From Mesaphorura yosii (lineage: Eukaryota > Arthropoda > Collembola > Poduromorpha > Tullbergiidae): a stretch of 64,000 bases of DNA. Shown here piece after piece: positions 51,401-60,935 of this stretch (the first letter of the stretch is position 1; every line of letters begins with the position of its first letter). The notes below the pieces were generated by a model. The model worked only from the letters and a program-made list of their open reading frames with translations. It made no database searches and was not told where the DNA came from. Both the position numbers and the translations under genes were made by a program. The stretch is from contig WIXG01000296.1 in assembly GCA_009869945.1 (NCBI GenBank), forward strand, positions 1 to 64,000, written 5' to 3'.

Positions 51401-52198
51401 GCGTTCCATTTATAAAGTTGTGGAGCATTGTACCAATCAATGTCTTGGGTCTACAATCGTTGCGTCCACGGTTTGTTTAGTTTCGAATCATATTTAATAC
51501 CCTGACCATTCTTTTAATAATTTGTATGTTCTCAGTGTCATTGTAAGGCCATGGATAACTTGCACTGGAGAAATTAATTGGCAACTTGTGGATCAGTTGC
51601 TCTGTTCTTTAATTGGTCAAATTGAGCTTAATCCTGGAGCCGCTGTTCGTCAAATTGCTAGCAGTCTTGTACCTTTGATCTCTGCCGTCGATGGGATAAT
51701 TCTCTTAAAGGTAGGTTCAAATTGGCAAAAGCAAAGGTGTGTTTGCGTAGAATTTCTCTCCTTATACTAAATATCACGATGTGATTTTTGTTCACGCGCA
51801 GATGCTGCATCAACTCAAACTAGTCAACTTATTACAAATCGCTGGCTCCGACCCATCGCATTCCCTTTTTGAAGAGCGCAAAAAATGCTACTTTGGTGAG
51901 TTTTGTTGCTCGGTCCAAATCAACTTGTAGTACATCCATTTCTATTTGCGTTTCTTATTTCTCTCACTCTGAAGTTTCCGCTGATGAAGACCATGACACA
52001 TGTCTGCTCCAGTTCGAGACATTATTCATCGAAGTGACAGAATTCTATACCCTTAAGTATTCTACAATCAAGCGTCTTCTACAAGAAGAAATAGGAAATG
52101 ATGCGTTTGCCGTCAAATCCAGCACAAGTTTCACTGCCATTGATCCTAAACGAAGATCAGATCCAAGTTCAACTGCGAAATCAAAGAAGGCAAAATGA
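45484..52198 (+). CDS. GTF3C1: General transcription factor IIIC subunit 1 (TFIIIC220, B-block binding)
   Basis: Largest TFIIIC subunit, which binds the B box of tRNA and other Pol III promoters. I rebuilt 28 exons, with starts at 45484, 45721, 45990, 46197, 46392, 46586, 46892, 47162, 47446, 47717, 48190, 48385, 48654, 48889, 49052, 49172, 49375, 49576, 49953, 50268, 50504, 50645, 51045, 51230, 51393, 51536, 51802 and 51975. All phases are consistent; the total is 4671 bp and 1556 residues, shorter than the human protein (about 2100). Diagnostic N-terminal motifs are DEIALEGLDGITLE, a GSCTYYKER block, NKLVIVAHQDLRD, QYCILERVGRARYHGE and LMTKQAFSM. A basic, coiled region around exons 13-14 precedes a WTPIEDASLM Myb-like segment in exon 16. 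Introns are mostly 50-80 bp. A poly(A) signal is at 52305. The middle was assigned by phase continuity and is less certain at single splice sites, for example the weak GTTTGG donors at 46820 and 48308. Confidence 0.92.
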
Positions 52199-52663
52199 AG
52201 AAGGAAACACATCCAGCGAACGGGCGAATTAATTGTTTCTAGTTGTTCCGCCTTGCTCGTAACTGTAGAAGTTTTATTTTTTGTTCGACGGTCCTAAAAG
52301 TCCTAATAAAATATTTTCGTATTATGAACCTACTCAATCGCGTTTCATACGCAGGACGGCAGGACACATTGCCATGAATCCCACAAAAAGAGCGTCCTGC
52401 GAAACAAGGTCATTCAAACTTACCATTTCATTACTCATCTTGTGCACAAACATAATTGGAATTGAGAAAAAGCGTGAGACAAATTGGTCATAAGCAATGA
52501 AGCGTGAAGTTGCAAAAAATGCGCAATCGGTCATACAGTCGGTCGAGTCATATAGTACTTGTGCAAATTACTTTTCGTTGTTTACAAGTTCACATTCAAT
52601 TTGCTAATTCGCAATCAGTTGTGTCTTGTGCGTAGCGTTTTGTGTGTAAACACATCCGAGCAA
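52199..52663 (+). other. GTF3C1 3'UTR and upstream of the defensin-like gene
   Basis: Contains the AATAAA at 52305-52310. The remaining 350 bp hold no recognised coding exon and should include the promoter of the small secreted peptide gene. Confidence 0.5.
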
Positions 52664-53107
52664 ATGTGTCGACGAAATTATCTGCCGCATCTGATTTTGT
52701 TGCATTTTGCAACCATTTTTGGTGAGTATCTCGATTACAATTGCAATTCTTTCATAAGTAGCATTTGCATCAAATTTTGGGTTTTATATTAAATTCGTTT
52801 CAGTTCCAGAAAGTTGTAGCTTTGAGTACACTCACGTCGCAACCTGCGATACGCAGTGCTCCGGAGGAGTTCGATGGTACTTGGGGTATGTCTCTGACAT
52901 GAAATGGCAATGGCATTCACAGGATTGAGTTGAATATTGAACAATCTAATTCACAGATCGTTTTCATGCCTGTGGTGTTGCAGAGACTTCGGGTTCGACT
53001 TTGGTGGTGTCGAAGCAGCAACCTGCTCTCGGCTGAGATTGTCAGCCACCAGAGTCGACTCAAGATGTCTATGCCGAAACGATAAAGGCGAATCCACGTT
53101 TAGATAA
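52664..53107 (+). CDS. Defensin-like secreted cysteine-rich peptide (CS-alpha-beta pattern)
   Basis: Three small exons (52664-52721, 52804-52885, 52957-53107) with good GTGAGT/TTTCAG and GTATGT/TCACAG sites join in phases 1 and 2 to give 96 residues. Residues 1-19 form a basic start plus a hydrophobic core (LPHLILLHFATIF), a plausible signal peptide. The mature part holds nine cysteines at 24, 34, 38, 51, 54, 55, 70, 84 and 86. The CxxxC pair (34-38) and the CxC pair (84-86, ending CLCRN) with a preceding single Cys are the signature spacing of CS-alpha-beta peptides such as arthropod defensins. The peptide is longer than classic defensins and has an odd cysteine number. Antimicrobial activity is inferred from pattern and from the neighbouring secreted immune-type genes. 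A poly(A) signal at 53152 supports a transcribed unit. Confidence 0.6.
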
Positions 53108-53523
53108 TTTACTATTCGAAATCCGTTGATTGTATTCGCTTTTAGTCCCACAATAAACGCTCCACTACAAAGGTTTCGCGTGACTAGTTGTGAGCGATCA
53201 TTGGCCTGGCCTGCCATTGTCTTCCTCATTTAGAGCAATTCGATTCAATGGATTCAGGAGATATTGAAATTCTGACTTTGACATTTCACTTTATTCGTGA
53301 TATCTTGCTGAGCTCGATCGACTTCACATGGCACTTGCAATATTCCGCTTCCATATCAGACCATGGAGGAGTCGGTGTGAAGTGCATGCCTTCAAGTTCC
53401 ATGAGACGCGTCTCACCTCTTCATTGTTCTGCTCCTTCGAATCTTAATTATCCATGCGAATAAAATTCATGGACCTCTGACATCGGCGTGCTTCAGTCTA
53501 GTCGGAGAGAGAATTCTTCCAAC
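53108..53523 (+). other. Interval between defensin-like and hemocyanin-like genes
   Basis: Includes AATAAA at 53152-53157. A 71-codon frame at 53248-53461 has no signal peptide or domain and is probably not a gene. Confidence 0.5.
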
Positions 53524-56319
53524 ATGAAAACTACCATCGACAGTTGCCGAGTCTTTCCTTGTGTTTGGTTTCTGTTGCTTCCCGTTCTGCAATTGACATG
53601 TCCTCACACTTTAGCGGTTGCTGCTGGAGCATCGTCCGACCAAATTCAAGAACAGTACTTGGACCTTTTCAATGACCTCGACTCTAACTCGAGTTCCGGA
53701 GCAGACGCCTCGGATTTTTCACATTCTCGGATAGATCCCGAGGAATTCTCCACATCCTGTTCTCGAGATTCGTTTTACTACTCCTTCAGTCCGGAATGCC
53801 AACGAAATGTGCATATTGTTGAACAGGCTCTATTTGGTAAGTCTAGCTAGCAAGTAATTGTACTGGGTACTCAATGAAGATACTGCCCATCACATCGCTC
53901 CTTTTGCTTCGTTCGATAGAGGAAGAAAACACAACGCAATTGCTCGAACTCGCCAGGAGGTTACGTGATGATCCGGCCGTTCATCCAAAAGTCTGGTACA
54001 CCGCCCTGTCCCGAGTCACGCTAATCAGAGAAGATCTGATGGGGCTGTGGAAGCCGGAGCCATACAATGTCTTTCCCGCTGACTTCATTGATGCACGAGT
54101 CATTGATGAAGCCATCAAACAAGAGAAAGAGAGAGAGCAAAATGGCGAGGGATTGCAGTCCGCGAGAGCAGGTCCAGAAAAGGTATTCATTAGAATTGAA
54201 ATGATTTCCCTTCATGTTTCGTGTGACTCAATCAATGTCAAACAGAAATGCGTCGTACTTGATGAGAATTTTGCTGGCGGAGATCTGGCCGAACGAAGCC
54301 TGTGGTATTTCCGAGAGGACTTGCAGGTTAATAGTCATCACTGGTTCTGGCACAACAATTATCCCCCAATACCACCATCCACTTCAACTAGCGGCTACAA
54401 CCCCTATCACGCCGACAGGCGAGGCGAACTGTTCTACTATATGCATCATCATATGATGGCAAGGTAGGCCAATATCAATTCGAAAGCTCTGAAATTGGAC
54501 CCTAACGCAGTTTGTGCCTGAACTCAAACATCAAAGGTACAACGCAGAGCGACTTTCCAACAACTTCCCGCTGGCAGCATCCTTGGAGCTACAAAATGGC
54601 TACGTCATGCAGGACCCATACATTGCTAATTTGGACGATGGTAACACTGGAACAGCGTGGACCAGCCGAACAAGGCCCACAAGATTGCCTGTAAGCGGTG
54701 AAATTACTGAAACTCTAAGTTGTGATTCACCTTAGGATGCATTTCCTTGAATTGGATATTGAAATAGGACTCCATCGTAGTACGTGGACAAAATGGCCGT
54801 GGGCTTCAATACACTCAACTCAGTCGTACGATTGAGGCCAGGAATCGAATCGTTGAGAGCATTGACAACGGATACCTCGAAACGGTTAATCTCACAACTC
54901 ATACTCCACTGCAGTCTGCCTTCGCCTTCTGAAGCACTTCCCGTTTGCCTTTTCGTATTTCAGAATCGTGGGCGCGTGTCACTTCGAAACTTCGACGGAA
55001 TTGACCGGCTCGTCGATGTGACGGAAGCCTCTGTGTTCTCTTTAAACTTAAATCATTATGGAAGCATGCATAGTAGTGGGCACATGCTCATTGCATTCGC
55101 ACAAGACCCAACAAATCCTGACACGGTTGGCATTCAATTATGAGCGAGAAATTTGTATAGTTTGAACCACAGACAGATAAAAGCAGAGCACAATCTACAA
55201 GTTAATTTGATTGTTCCAGATTCCAACCGTCATGGCAGACTCAGGCACTTCCATGCGTGACTTCATTTTCTTCAATTGGCACACAATGATTGACGTCATG
55301 TTTGACAGACACAAAAAGACGCTTGCGCCGTACCGACCGACGAGGGTATTCTCACATTAATTGAACGTATTAAGGTCATCCAAGTGTAATGAGATTTTGT
55401 TGAATTTATAGAGTGACTTCCCTTTGTCGTTTCCAAACGTCATAATCGACGATGTCAAAGTCTTCAATTCGAACACTACTCAACCCGGTGATGACGATTC
55501 CTCTCCACCGTCTGAAAATATGCTCAACACATTCTGGTCGTACAAGAAGCTCACGTTGTCGACAGGGATCGGGTTTGATCGAAGTAAACGACTGCCTCCT
55601 GTCCCGCTCTGTGTCAAGCACCTCAACCATGAGCCATTCAAATACGAGATTGTAAGAACTTCTGGTTTGTTTAACGTTGTAATTATGTTCGAAATTTTTG
55701 TGGCCAATTTCAGAAAATGAGATCAAAGGACTCACAACTGGCAACTATTCGCATATTTTTGGCACCGCGGTACGACGAAAATGGGCAACGGTTCAGCATG
55801 GAGCAGCAGCGAACTTTATTCTTTGCGATGGATACATTCACGACTCAATTGGCAGCCGGTTCCAATACCATCACACGAGAGTCCGCAAAGTCCACCCTCA
55901 CAATTCCCTGGGGAGAAGGGCTGTACAATATCGAGCAGACTGACAGACGACCATACTGCGGGTGTGGGTGGCCGAGACACCTGCTCCTCCCGAAAGGCAC
56001 CACGAACGGAATGATATACGACTTATTCGTAATGGCAACAAACGCGCAGGAAGATCAGACCATGTACACAGAGTCATCCGAGTCTTACTGCCATTCTGCG
56101 CCTATCCTTTGCGGTTTACCGCGCAGAAAGTATCCGGACACTAAACCCATGGGCTACCCGTTTGACAGAAGTCCGTACATTGTGGTGGAGCAGCAACAGC
56201 AAGGAGGGGCCACGATAAATGTTGAGAGGGCGACTGCAAATCTGGATGAATACGTGCGTTTCGTGCCGAATTCGTACACAACACAAGTCACCATCAAGCA
56301 CGAAGATCGCTTGCAGTGA
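53524..56319 (+). CDS. Hemocyanin-superfamily protein (secreted; hemocyanin / phenoloxidase type)
   Basis: Predicted type-3 copper protein of the arthropod hemocyanin superfamily, carrying oxygen or oxidising phenols in hemolymph. Exons are 53524-53836, 53920-54182, 54246-54463, 54537-54690, 54768-54884, 54964-55125, 55220-55345, 55412-55651 and 55714-56319; phases agree and give 732 residues. A hydrophobic stretch (WFLLLPVLQL) near residue 20 indicates a signal peptide, which favours hemocyanin over prophenoloxidase, since arthropod PPOs usually lack one. CuA ligands are H224 and H228 in HHWFWH and H259 in FYYMHHHMMAR. CuB ligands are H391 and H395 in MHSSGH and H430 in FNWHTMID. The C-terminal beta domain has CGCGWPRHLLLPKGT and MGYPFDR. 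Introns 5 and 6 use weak donors (GTTAAT, GTTGGC). A poly(A) signal is at 56370. Length is somewhat above the usual 620-680 residues, mostly through N-terminal and loop extensions. Confidence 0.92.
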
Positions 56320-56838
56320 CCTGTCTCGAATAAGATAAACCTGTTCAGTATACGATATTTCATTAGAAAAATAAAATAGTTCTAATGGCAACGAATCAGA
56401 TGACACCATGGTGAATATACAGTGCTTGTCCGGCTCCGGTGACTGGGTATCCCCCGTGGATGACACGATTGGTGACTTTCAGAACTCGTTCAACAACCGT
56501 TTATCTTCCAAGCTGTCAGACTTCAAGGGACTTGTGCCTTGACGGCCATTGCACTGATTGCATTATGCAGGTTACGGCTGCTGATTGTTTAGCAAGATCT
56601 GCATTACTGCATTTTGTGGTCACCTCTAAAGAACTGGGCACCACGAGACTCCCTGCCCATGAGTCATGAATCCTGACACGGGTGGAGTTCGTCAACGGCC
56701 TGCTGCGGGTGTCGCAAAGTTGGTGGCATTTTCCGGCGAGCCTGAGCCAGCATATCTGCACCAACCAACCGGCGCCAACCAACCCAATTTTCGGAATGTG
56801 ATACATGAATATTTCTATTCCACTCTCCATCTGCACAG
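56320..56838 (+). other. Hemocyanin 3'UTR and spacer before the polycystin fragment
   Basis: Has the AATAAA at 56370-56375. I looked for upstream polycystin-2 exons (pore helices, extracellular loop) in all frames and found none, so the fragment that follows begins abruptly. Confidence 0.5.
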
Positions 56839-57360
56839 AATATGTTCCTGGCCATCATTAACGACACGTACGGAGAAGTCAAGCTCAGCGAGACGAGTTT
56901 GAAATTACCGATTACATCAAGCGTGGATTCTACAATTTCATTGGGCTGTGTAGTTGTGGCAAGCGCACCAGCGCAAAATTGCATGCTGAGAATGTGGTCA
57001 AGATCTCTGACGCGATTGAGGAGCGGATTACATACAACAGGCTGCGGCAGCATTTGAGAAGGTACGGCAATATGAGGCCTTCGTGTTACACACTGACTAG
57101 AGAAAAAACACGGCTTTCAAATTCCTTTCAGCAACAATTTTTCCGAAGTCGAGGTGGAAATGTTTCTCGTGCGCTACGAGCTGGGCCAGGATCGAGCACT
57201 GGATGACGAAGAAACTCAGCAAGTGTTGGCGGACCTCGAAGGCAAGAATATTGAAGGCCAGTTTTCAAACGCCGCCATCATACCAGAAGCCGCCGACGAG
57301 GAGGCGATTGCACAGCAGGAAGCACTTTATGTAGAAGACAAACATGAAGAGCCGCGTTGA
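56839..57360 (+). pseudogene. 3' fragment of a polycystin-2 (PKD2/TRPP) gene, frameshifted
   Basis: An exon after a CTGCACAG acceptor encodes NMFLAIINDTYGEVK, the diagnostic end of S6 in polycystin-2, but the frame then breaks. The expected cytoplasmic continuation (QRDEFEITDYIKRGFYNF) is read in another frame from about 56889, so roughly 10-13 bases appear lost, a number that is not a multiple of three. That frame continues to a GTACGG donor after 57061 and joins in phase 2 to 57132-57360, which encodes a degenerate EF-hand (RYELGQDRALDDEE) and a coiled tail ending at a normal stop. The rest of the channel is absent from the window. It is best explained as a partial, decayed duplicate. A sequencing error at the break, plus a 5' half elsewhere, is an alternative. 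Confidence 0.7.
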
Positions 57361-57856
57361 GAGACTGGAAACGTGCATCGATGCACTGCAACACAAAATG
57401 AATGATCTACTTTACAGACTGTAACCTGAGGGGTGAAAATGCTGTTTTTGCAAATCCCACTTGCTTAATTCAAGTATATGGAATAAATTCCCTGGCTCTG
57501 TTGTGGCATTGCTCAATTACATTCAATTCATTCGTGCTGGCGCTGACGATGCGGTAAACAAACTTTCAACTTTGCAACTTGTGCAACTTGTTTACGTCCG
57601 TGCCGCAACCTGGAACCCAAAATGCTTGTGCCACTTGTGGATTTGTTACGCTGGTCCGCGACAAAAGCACCTGGTCTAGCTTTATAGTAGTAGATTTTAC
57701 AGCTTTCACTCCAAACATTTGCGACCAGACGGCATACGTATTTAAAGGCCGCCTCCAAGGTCTTCAATTGACTGAGCCGTTAAACAAGACGCTCCAGCCT
57801 TCAACCACAGTTTAGCAGTCACTTTATTCAGTTGACTCAGTCATGAACGGGACAAA
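57361..57856 (+). other. Spacer between polycystin fragment and SGNH hydrolase
   Basis: No exon recognised. It probably contains the promoter of the hydrolase gene. Confidence 0.5.
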
Positions 57857-58629
57857 ATGGGGACAATGCTAATCCTGTCTAATTCATGGTTCGCGTTCAT
57901 TTTGGTTGGTTTAATTCCCTCCGTCCACGGTGCGTACATTGTTGACAAAGACAATTATGGAACTGGGCCCGGAAGCATTGGTAATTCTCAGACGCTTACT
58001 GAAGTATTAATAGTAGGAAGTTGGAAGTGATTGACTCAATGTTTCCAATATGTCGTTTTTCAGTATTCATCGGTGACTCCCTAACTTCTAATTGGCTAGT
58101 TTTTGGTTCGTCTGTTTGGGAATGCTATTACAGTCGTGTTGCCGTCAACAAAGGAGTCGCAGGGCACAAAACCACAGACACAATCAAACAGATTCAAGAT
58201 GGCGCATTGCAAGGACTCAATCCGAATGTGGTGGTGCTCATGATTGGTGGAAACGACTTGATATCGCAAACACATGCTGAGGCGGTAGCGCAGAATATCC
58301 GCATCATCGTCACTATGCTTCGAGAACGGTTGCCCGATTCTCAAATACTGCTTCTTGGATTGTTGCCTGCAGACGTTCCTCAAACAATAATCGAACAAGG
58401 ACGACTTGTAAACTCAATCATTTCGAAGTATGACACCTCCAAAAATTACGTGGTTGGCAAGAGAAGGATTGTGCAGTACTTGGACATGAGCCACGCGTTT
58501 GGAACCAGCGAAGGCAAGCCTTTCAGTGAACTCTACGAATCAGACGGAATACACTTGTCGGCTGCAGGCTACCAAGTCTGGGTGGACACGATGGACTTAT
58601 CTCTCAGGCGTTTACTCAGGATTCAATAA
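57857..58629 (+). CDS. Secreted SGNH/GDSL hydrolase (PAF-acetylhydrolase beta/gamma-like)
   Basis: Predicted esterase or lipase of the SGNH fold. Two exons (57857-57980 and 58064-58629, phase 1, 83 bp intron) encode 229 residues. The first exon carries a clear signal peptide (about residues 1-25, with WFAFILVGLIPSVHG). The catalytic Ser is S47 in IGDSL, the oxyanion Gly of block II is in NKGVAG, the Asn is N105 in IGGND, and the Asp/His pair is D202/H205 in DGIHL; all four SGNH blocks are present. Block spacing and the LLLGLLP strand are like the alpha1 subunits of intracellular PAF acetylhydrolase, but this one is exported. The substrate is unknown. The start was chosen because the only upstream ATG (57843) is out of frame and terminates at once. 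Confidence 0.87.
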
Positions 58630-58734
58630 TAAGAAACACGAATGAGTGAGTAGTAAATATTAGTTTTATTGCAACTAATCTTGAAATTGTAACCCGAACA
58701 CGTCTTCCTTCTTCCGTATTCCAATTGCCTGAAA

Positions 58735-59816
58735 TTAATTCACTTGAGTGCGTGCATAAGGCGGCGGTCCGTCCCAGATTTCCTTCATGATTCTGAAGTC
58801 GTTCGCCACGTCCATGACCATGTCATTCTCCAGCGAATGGTACGTTTTCTGCAGCGTGTTTGGTGGATTGATCCCACCCAGAGTCATCAGCGTGATTGAA
58901 ATGTAGCCTCTGCCTTTGGAAGAGCCAGCTGGATTGTTGAGCTTCGTGTCCTTCCCCATGCGGTCAACGTTCTCTTTCATTCTCGTGTACATGGCAGTCA
59001 GATGCTGAAGCTTGCAAGCGCTCTCTACGGAGATCGAAATTGTGTTGGACTGCGTTATGCCGTTGAACGATGCGAAACAGGTCAACGAAGCGGCGCTGTT
59101 AGTAAGAATTGTTTCACCAGTAAATTCAAGTGCCAGAAATCCACATGTATGACAATGACTTACCACGTCATCCTTCGGCCTGATTAAAATGGAGTGACTT
59201 GTGAGCTTAAAAATGGTTTTTATGGATTGGCGTCCAAATGAAGTAAAGGAAAGTGAAGAAGCGACGAATTTATTTTATTTAAGATCTTGTTCCTTCCCTC
59301 GTTCAAACTCAAATATTTTAATTTATATTTCTCATGCGCTCGCAACAATGCTACGTACCCTGCACCATGCGTTCGCTGCTCAATACTCATTTCACCATGC
59401 AATGCAAACAGTAAAACTTGAACAGTTGTAGTAGTTGAGCTAGACATTTGAAGAGTCAAATAATACACAAAGTTGGGATCATATGTTGCAAAAACGCTTA
59501 CGGCTGAGGTTCATTTGTTTTCTGAATTCCTAAAAGCGCATCAAAACGAACAAATAAGACATGTCTGCTGACTGCTGATGTCTTACCTATCGTCAAATGG
59601 GTTTACGAATATTAGATTTTTAATTTTTAAATGAGTCAGCATGCCCAAGTTTCTAAACTAAACAAGTAGCAAGCATTCCTGATGCCTTGTACAGACGAAT
59701 GAATGCTCATGATTCATGAATACATTCGATACATGAAGCATAAAAATATGTAACCTTACAGTGGGGATGAACGCAAAGGTCATAAACACGACCAGAGCAC
59801 GCTTATCAGTGTACAT
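58735..59816 (-). CDS. Small secreted helical protein of unknown family (tentative four-exon model)
   Basis: The terminal exon (59095-58735) is the best-supported part: it encodes about 120 residues rich in predicted helix with KENVDRMGKDTK and LENDMVMDVANDFRIMKEIWDG, stops normally, and is followed by a poly(A) signal at 58670-58665. Upstream, phase-matched small exons can be added: 59179-59164 (a 16 bp microexon between TTTTAATCAG and GTAAGT), 59529-59502 and 59816-59760, the last encoding a start Met and a hydrophobic signal-like segment (ALVVFMTFAFIPT). The joined model has 153 residues. Only three cysteines are present. I recognise no homologue. The first two exons are the weakest part; the protein might start at the ATG inside the microexon. 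It is convergent with the SGNH hydrolase gene. Confidence 0.45.
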
Positions 59817-60218
59817 ATCCTTCCAGTAAAGTAAAGTTACTTCGGAGTCAGCATTCTCCGTCAAGCTAGCTTCTCGTCTTGAGCGTGGTACACCGAGTAA
59901 AATTAAAATAACTCGCTCAACTCAAATCAATTGATATAAAGTTGAATGGTATGAAATATAAAAGCAAAACCGTCATGCCACGAAAAAGAGACTGGAGTTA
60001 CATTACTTCTTTATGTAAGCGTCTAGTCTGGAGCCAAGCAAGCACTAAGCACGAGTTCTGGAGACAAGAACCGTCGTTGTGTCGCAGTTGCAGAAAATTC
60101 GTACATCAGTTTCTATATTTGCGTACGTGACAAACAGCACAGCAGTCAAGCCACAGTTTGCACATTCTGACTTTCTTAATTCTTAAATAATAATTTGCAA
60201 GAACAAGAAAGCGCAACA
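59817..60218. other. Divergent upstream region, small secreted gene / ferritin
   Basis: About 400 bp between a minus-strand start and the ferritin ATG. I checked the ferritin leader for an iron-responsive element; no CAGTGN-loop hairpin was seen. Confidence 0.45.
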
Positions 60219-60890
60219 ATGAAACCTTTTGCAATTGCCACCGTTTTCGCGGCGCTGATCTGCGGTGTGCGTCTGGAAACAATTGCCGTCAACGCGGGGA
60301 ACGTGTGCGAGAAATCGGACGAGTCCAGTGAATCCGAAGCCAAAATTTCCAACACATGGATCGACATGGAGAAAGCGTGTTCGCAGAAGATTGCTGATCA
60401 GATCAAGGTTGAGCTACAGGCGTCCATCACGTACTTGACGATGAGCTCACACTTCGCCGGAGACAGCTCCTTCCGACCAGGACTCTCCAAGTTCTTCTTG
60501 CACAGCGCAATCGAGGAACGCGGTCACGCAAAAATGCTGCTCGACTACTACCAAATGCGTGGTGGCGTCTTCTCCAGTGCTTTGATCCCAGAGTTGGTTC
60601 CGACAGCCACCAACTGGACTTCGGCCGAGATCGCACTGAAGGCAGCACTCGCTCTGGAGGAAAAGGTCACAACCAACATCAAAACTATCACCCAAACCTG
60701 TGAGGGAACCCTGGCCCAGTCTGGAGCGACCAAGAACGACTACCACGCCGTGGATTATCTCACCATAATGCTTGACGAGCAGTATAAGAGCTTGCGCGAA
60801 ATTGCCGGAATGGTCAGTACACTCGCGAAGATGGTCCCACAATTCGGAGATTTGGCAGAGCTCGCCTTTGATAAGTCTCTTCAAGAGTGA
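60219..60890 (+). CDS. Secreted ferritin, heavy-chain type (ferroxidase-competent)
   Basis: Predicted iron-storage subunit, exported as in many arthropods. A single coding exon of 223 residues starts with a signal peptide (MKPFAIATVFAALICGV). All ferroxidase-centre residues of human H ferritin have counterparts: E65, Y72, E99, E100, H103, E147 and Q188. Cysteines at 30, 54 and 161 resemble those of secreted hexapod ferritins. One N-glycosylation sequon is NWT near 132. The ATG at 60219 is the first in frame. The last codons and stop are duplicated in tandem immediately downstream without altering the protein. Insect secreted ferritin usually pairs heavy and light subunit genes head to head; no second ferritin is visible here. 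No iron-responsive element was found in the leader. Confidence 0.93.
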   Translation: MKPFAIATVFAALICGVRLETIAVNAGNVCEKSDESSESEAKISNTWIDMEKACSQKIADQIKVELQASITYLTMSSHFAGDSSFRPGLSKFFLHSAIEERGHAKMLLDYYQMRGGVFSSALIPELVPTATNWTSAEIALKAALALEEKVTTNIKTITQTCEGTLAQSGATKNDYHAVDYLTIMLDEQYKSLREIAGMVSTLAKMVPQFGDLAELAFDKSLQE

Positions 60891-60935
60891 AGGCAGAGCT
60901 CGCCTTTGATAAGTCTCTTCAAGAGTGAAGGCAGA
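60854..60935 (+). repeat. Perfect 38 bp tandem duplication across the ferritin stop codon
   Basis: Copy 1 is 60854-60891 and copy 2 is 60892-60929, identical in all 38 bases, followed by six more bases of the unit. It repeats the last codons, stop codon and one base of UTR. The perfect identity indicates a recent event, or an assembly collapse/expansion artefact. Confidence 0.95.

Noticed and set aside
60100-60218. Iron-responsive element in the ferritin leader
   Set aside because: No CAGTGN loop with a bulged-C stem could be found.
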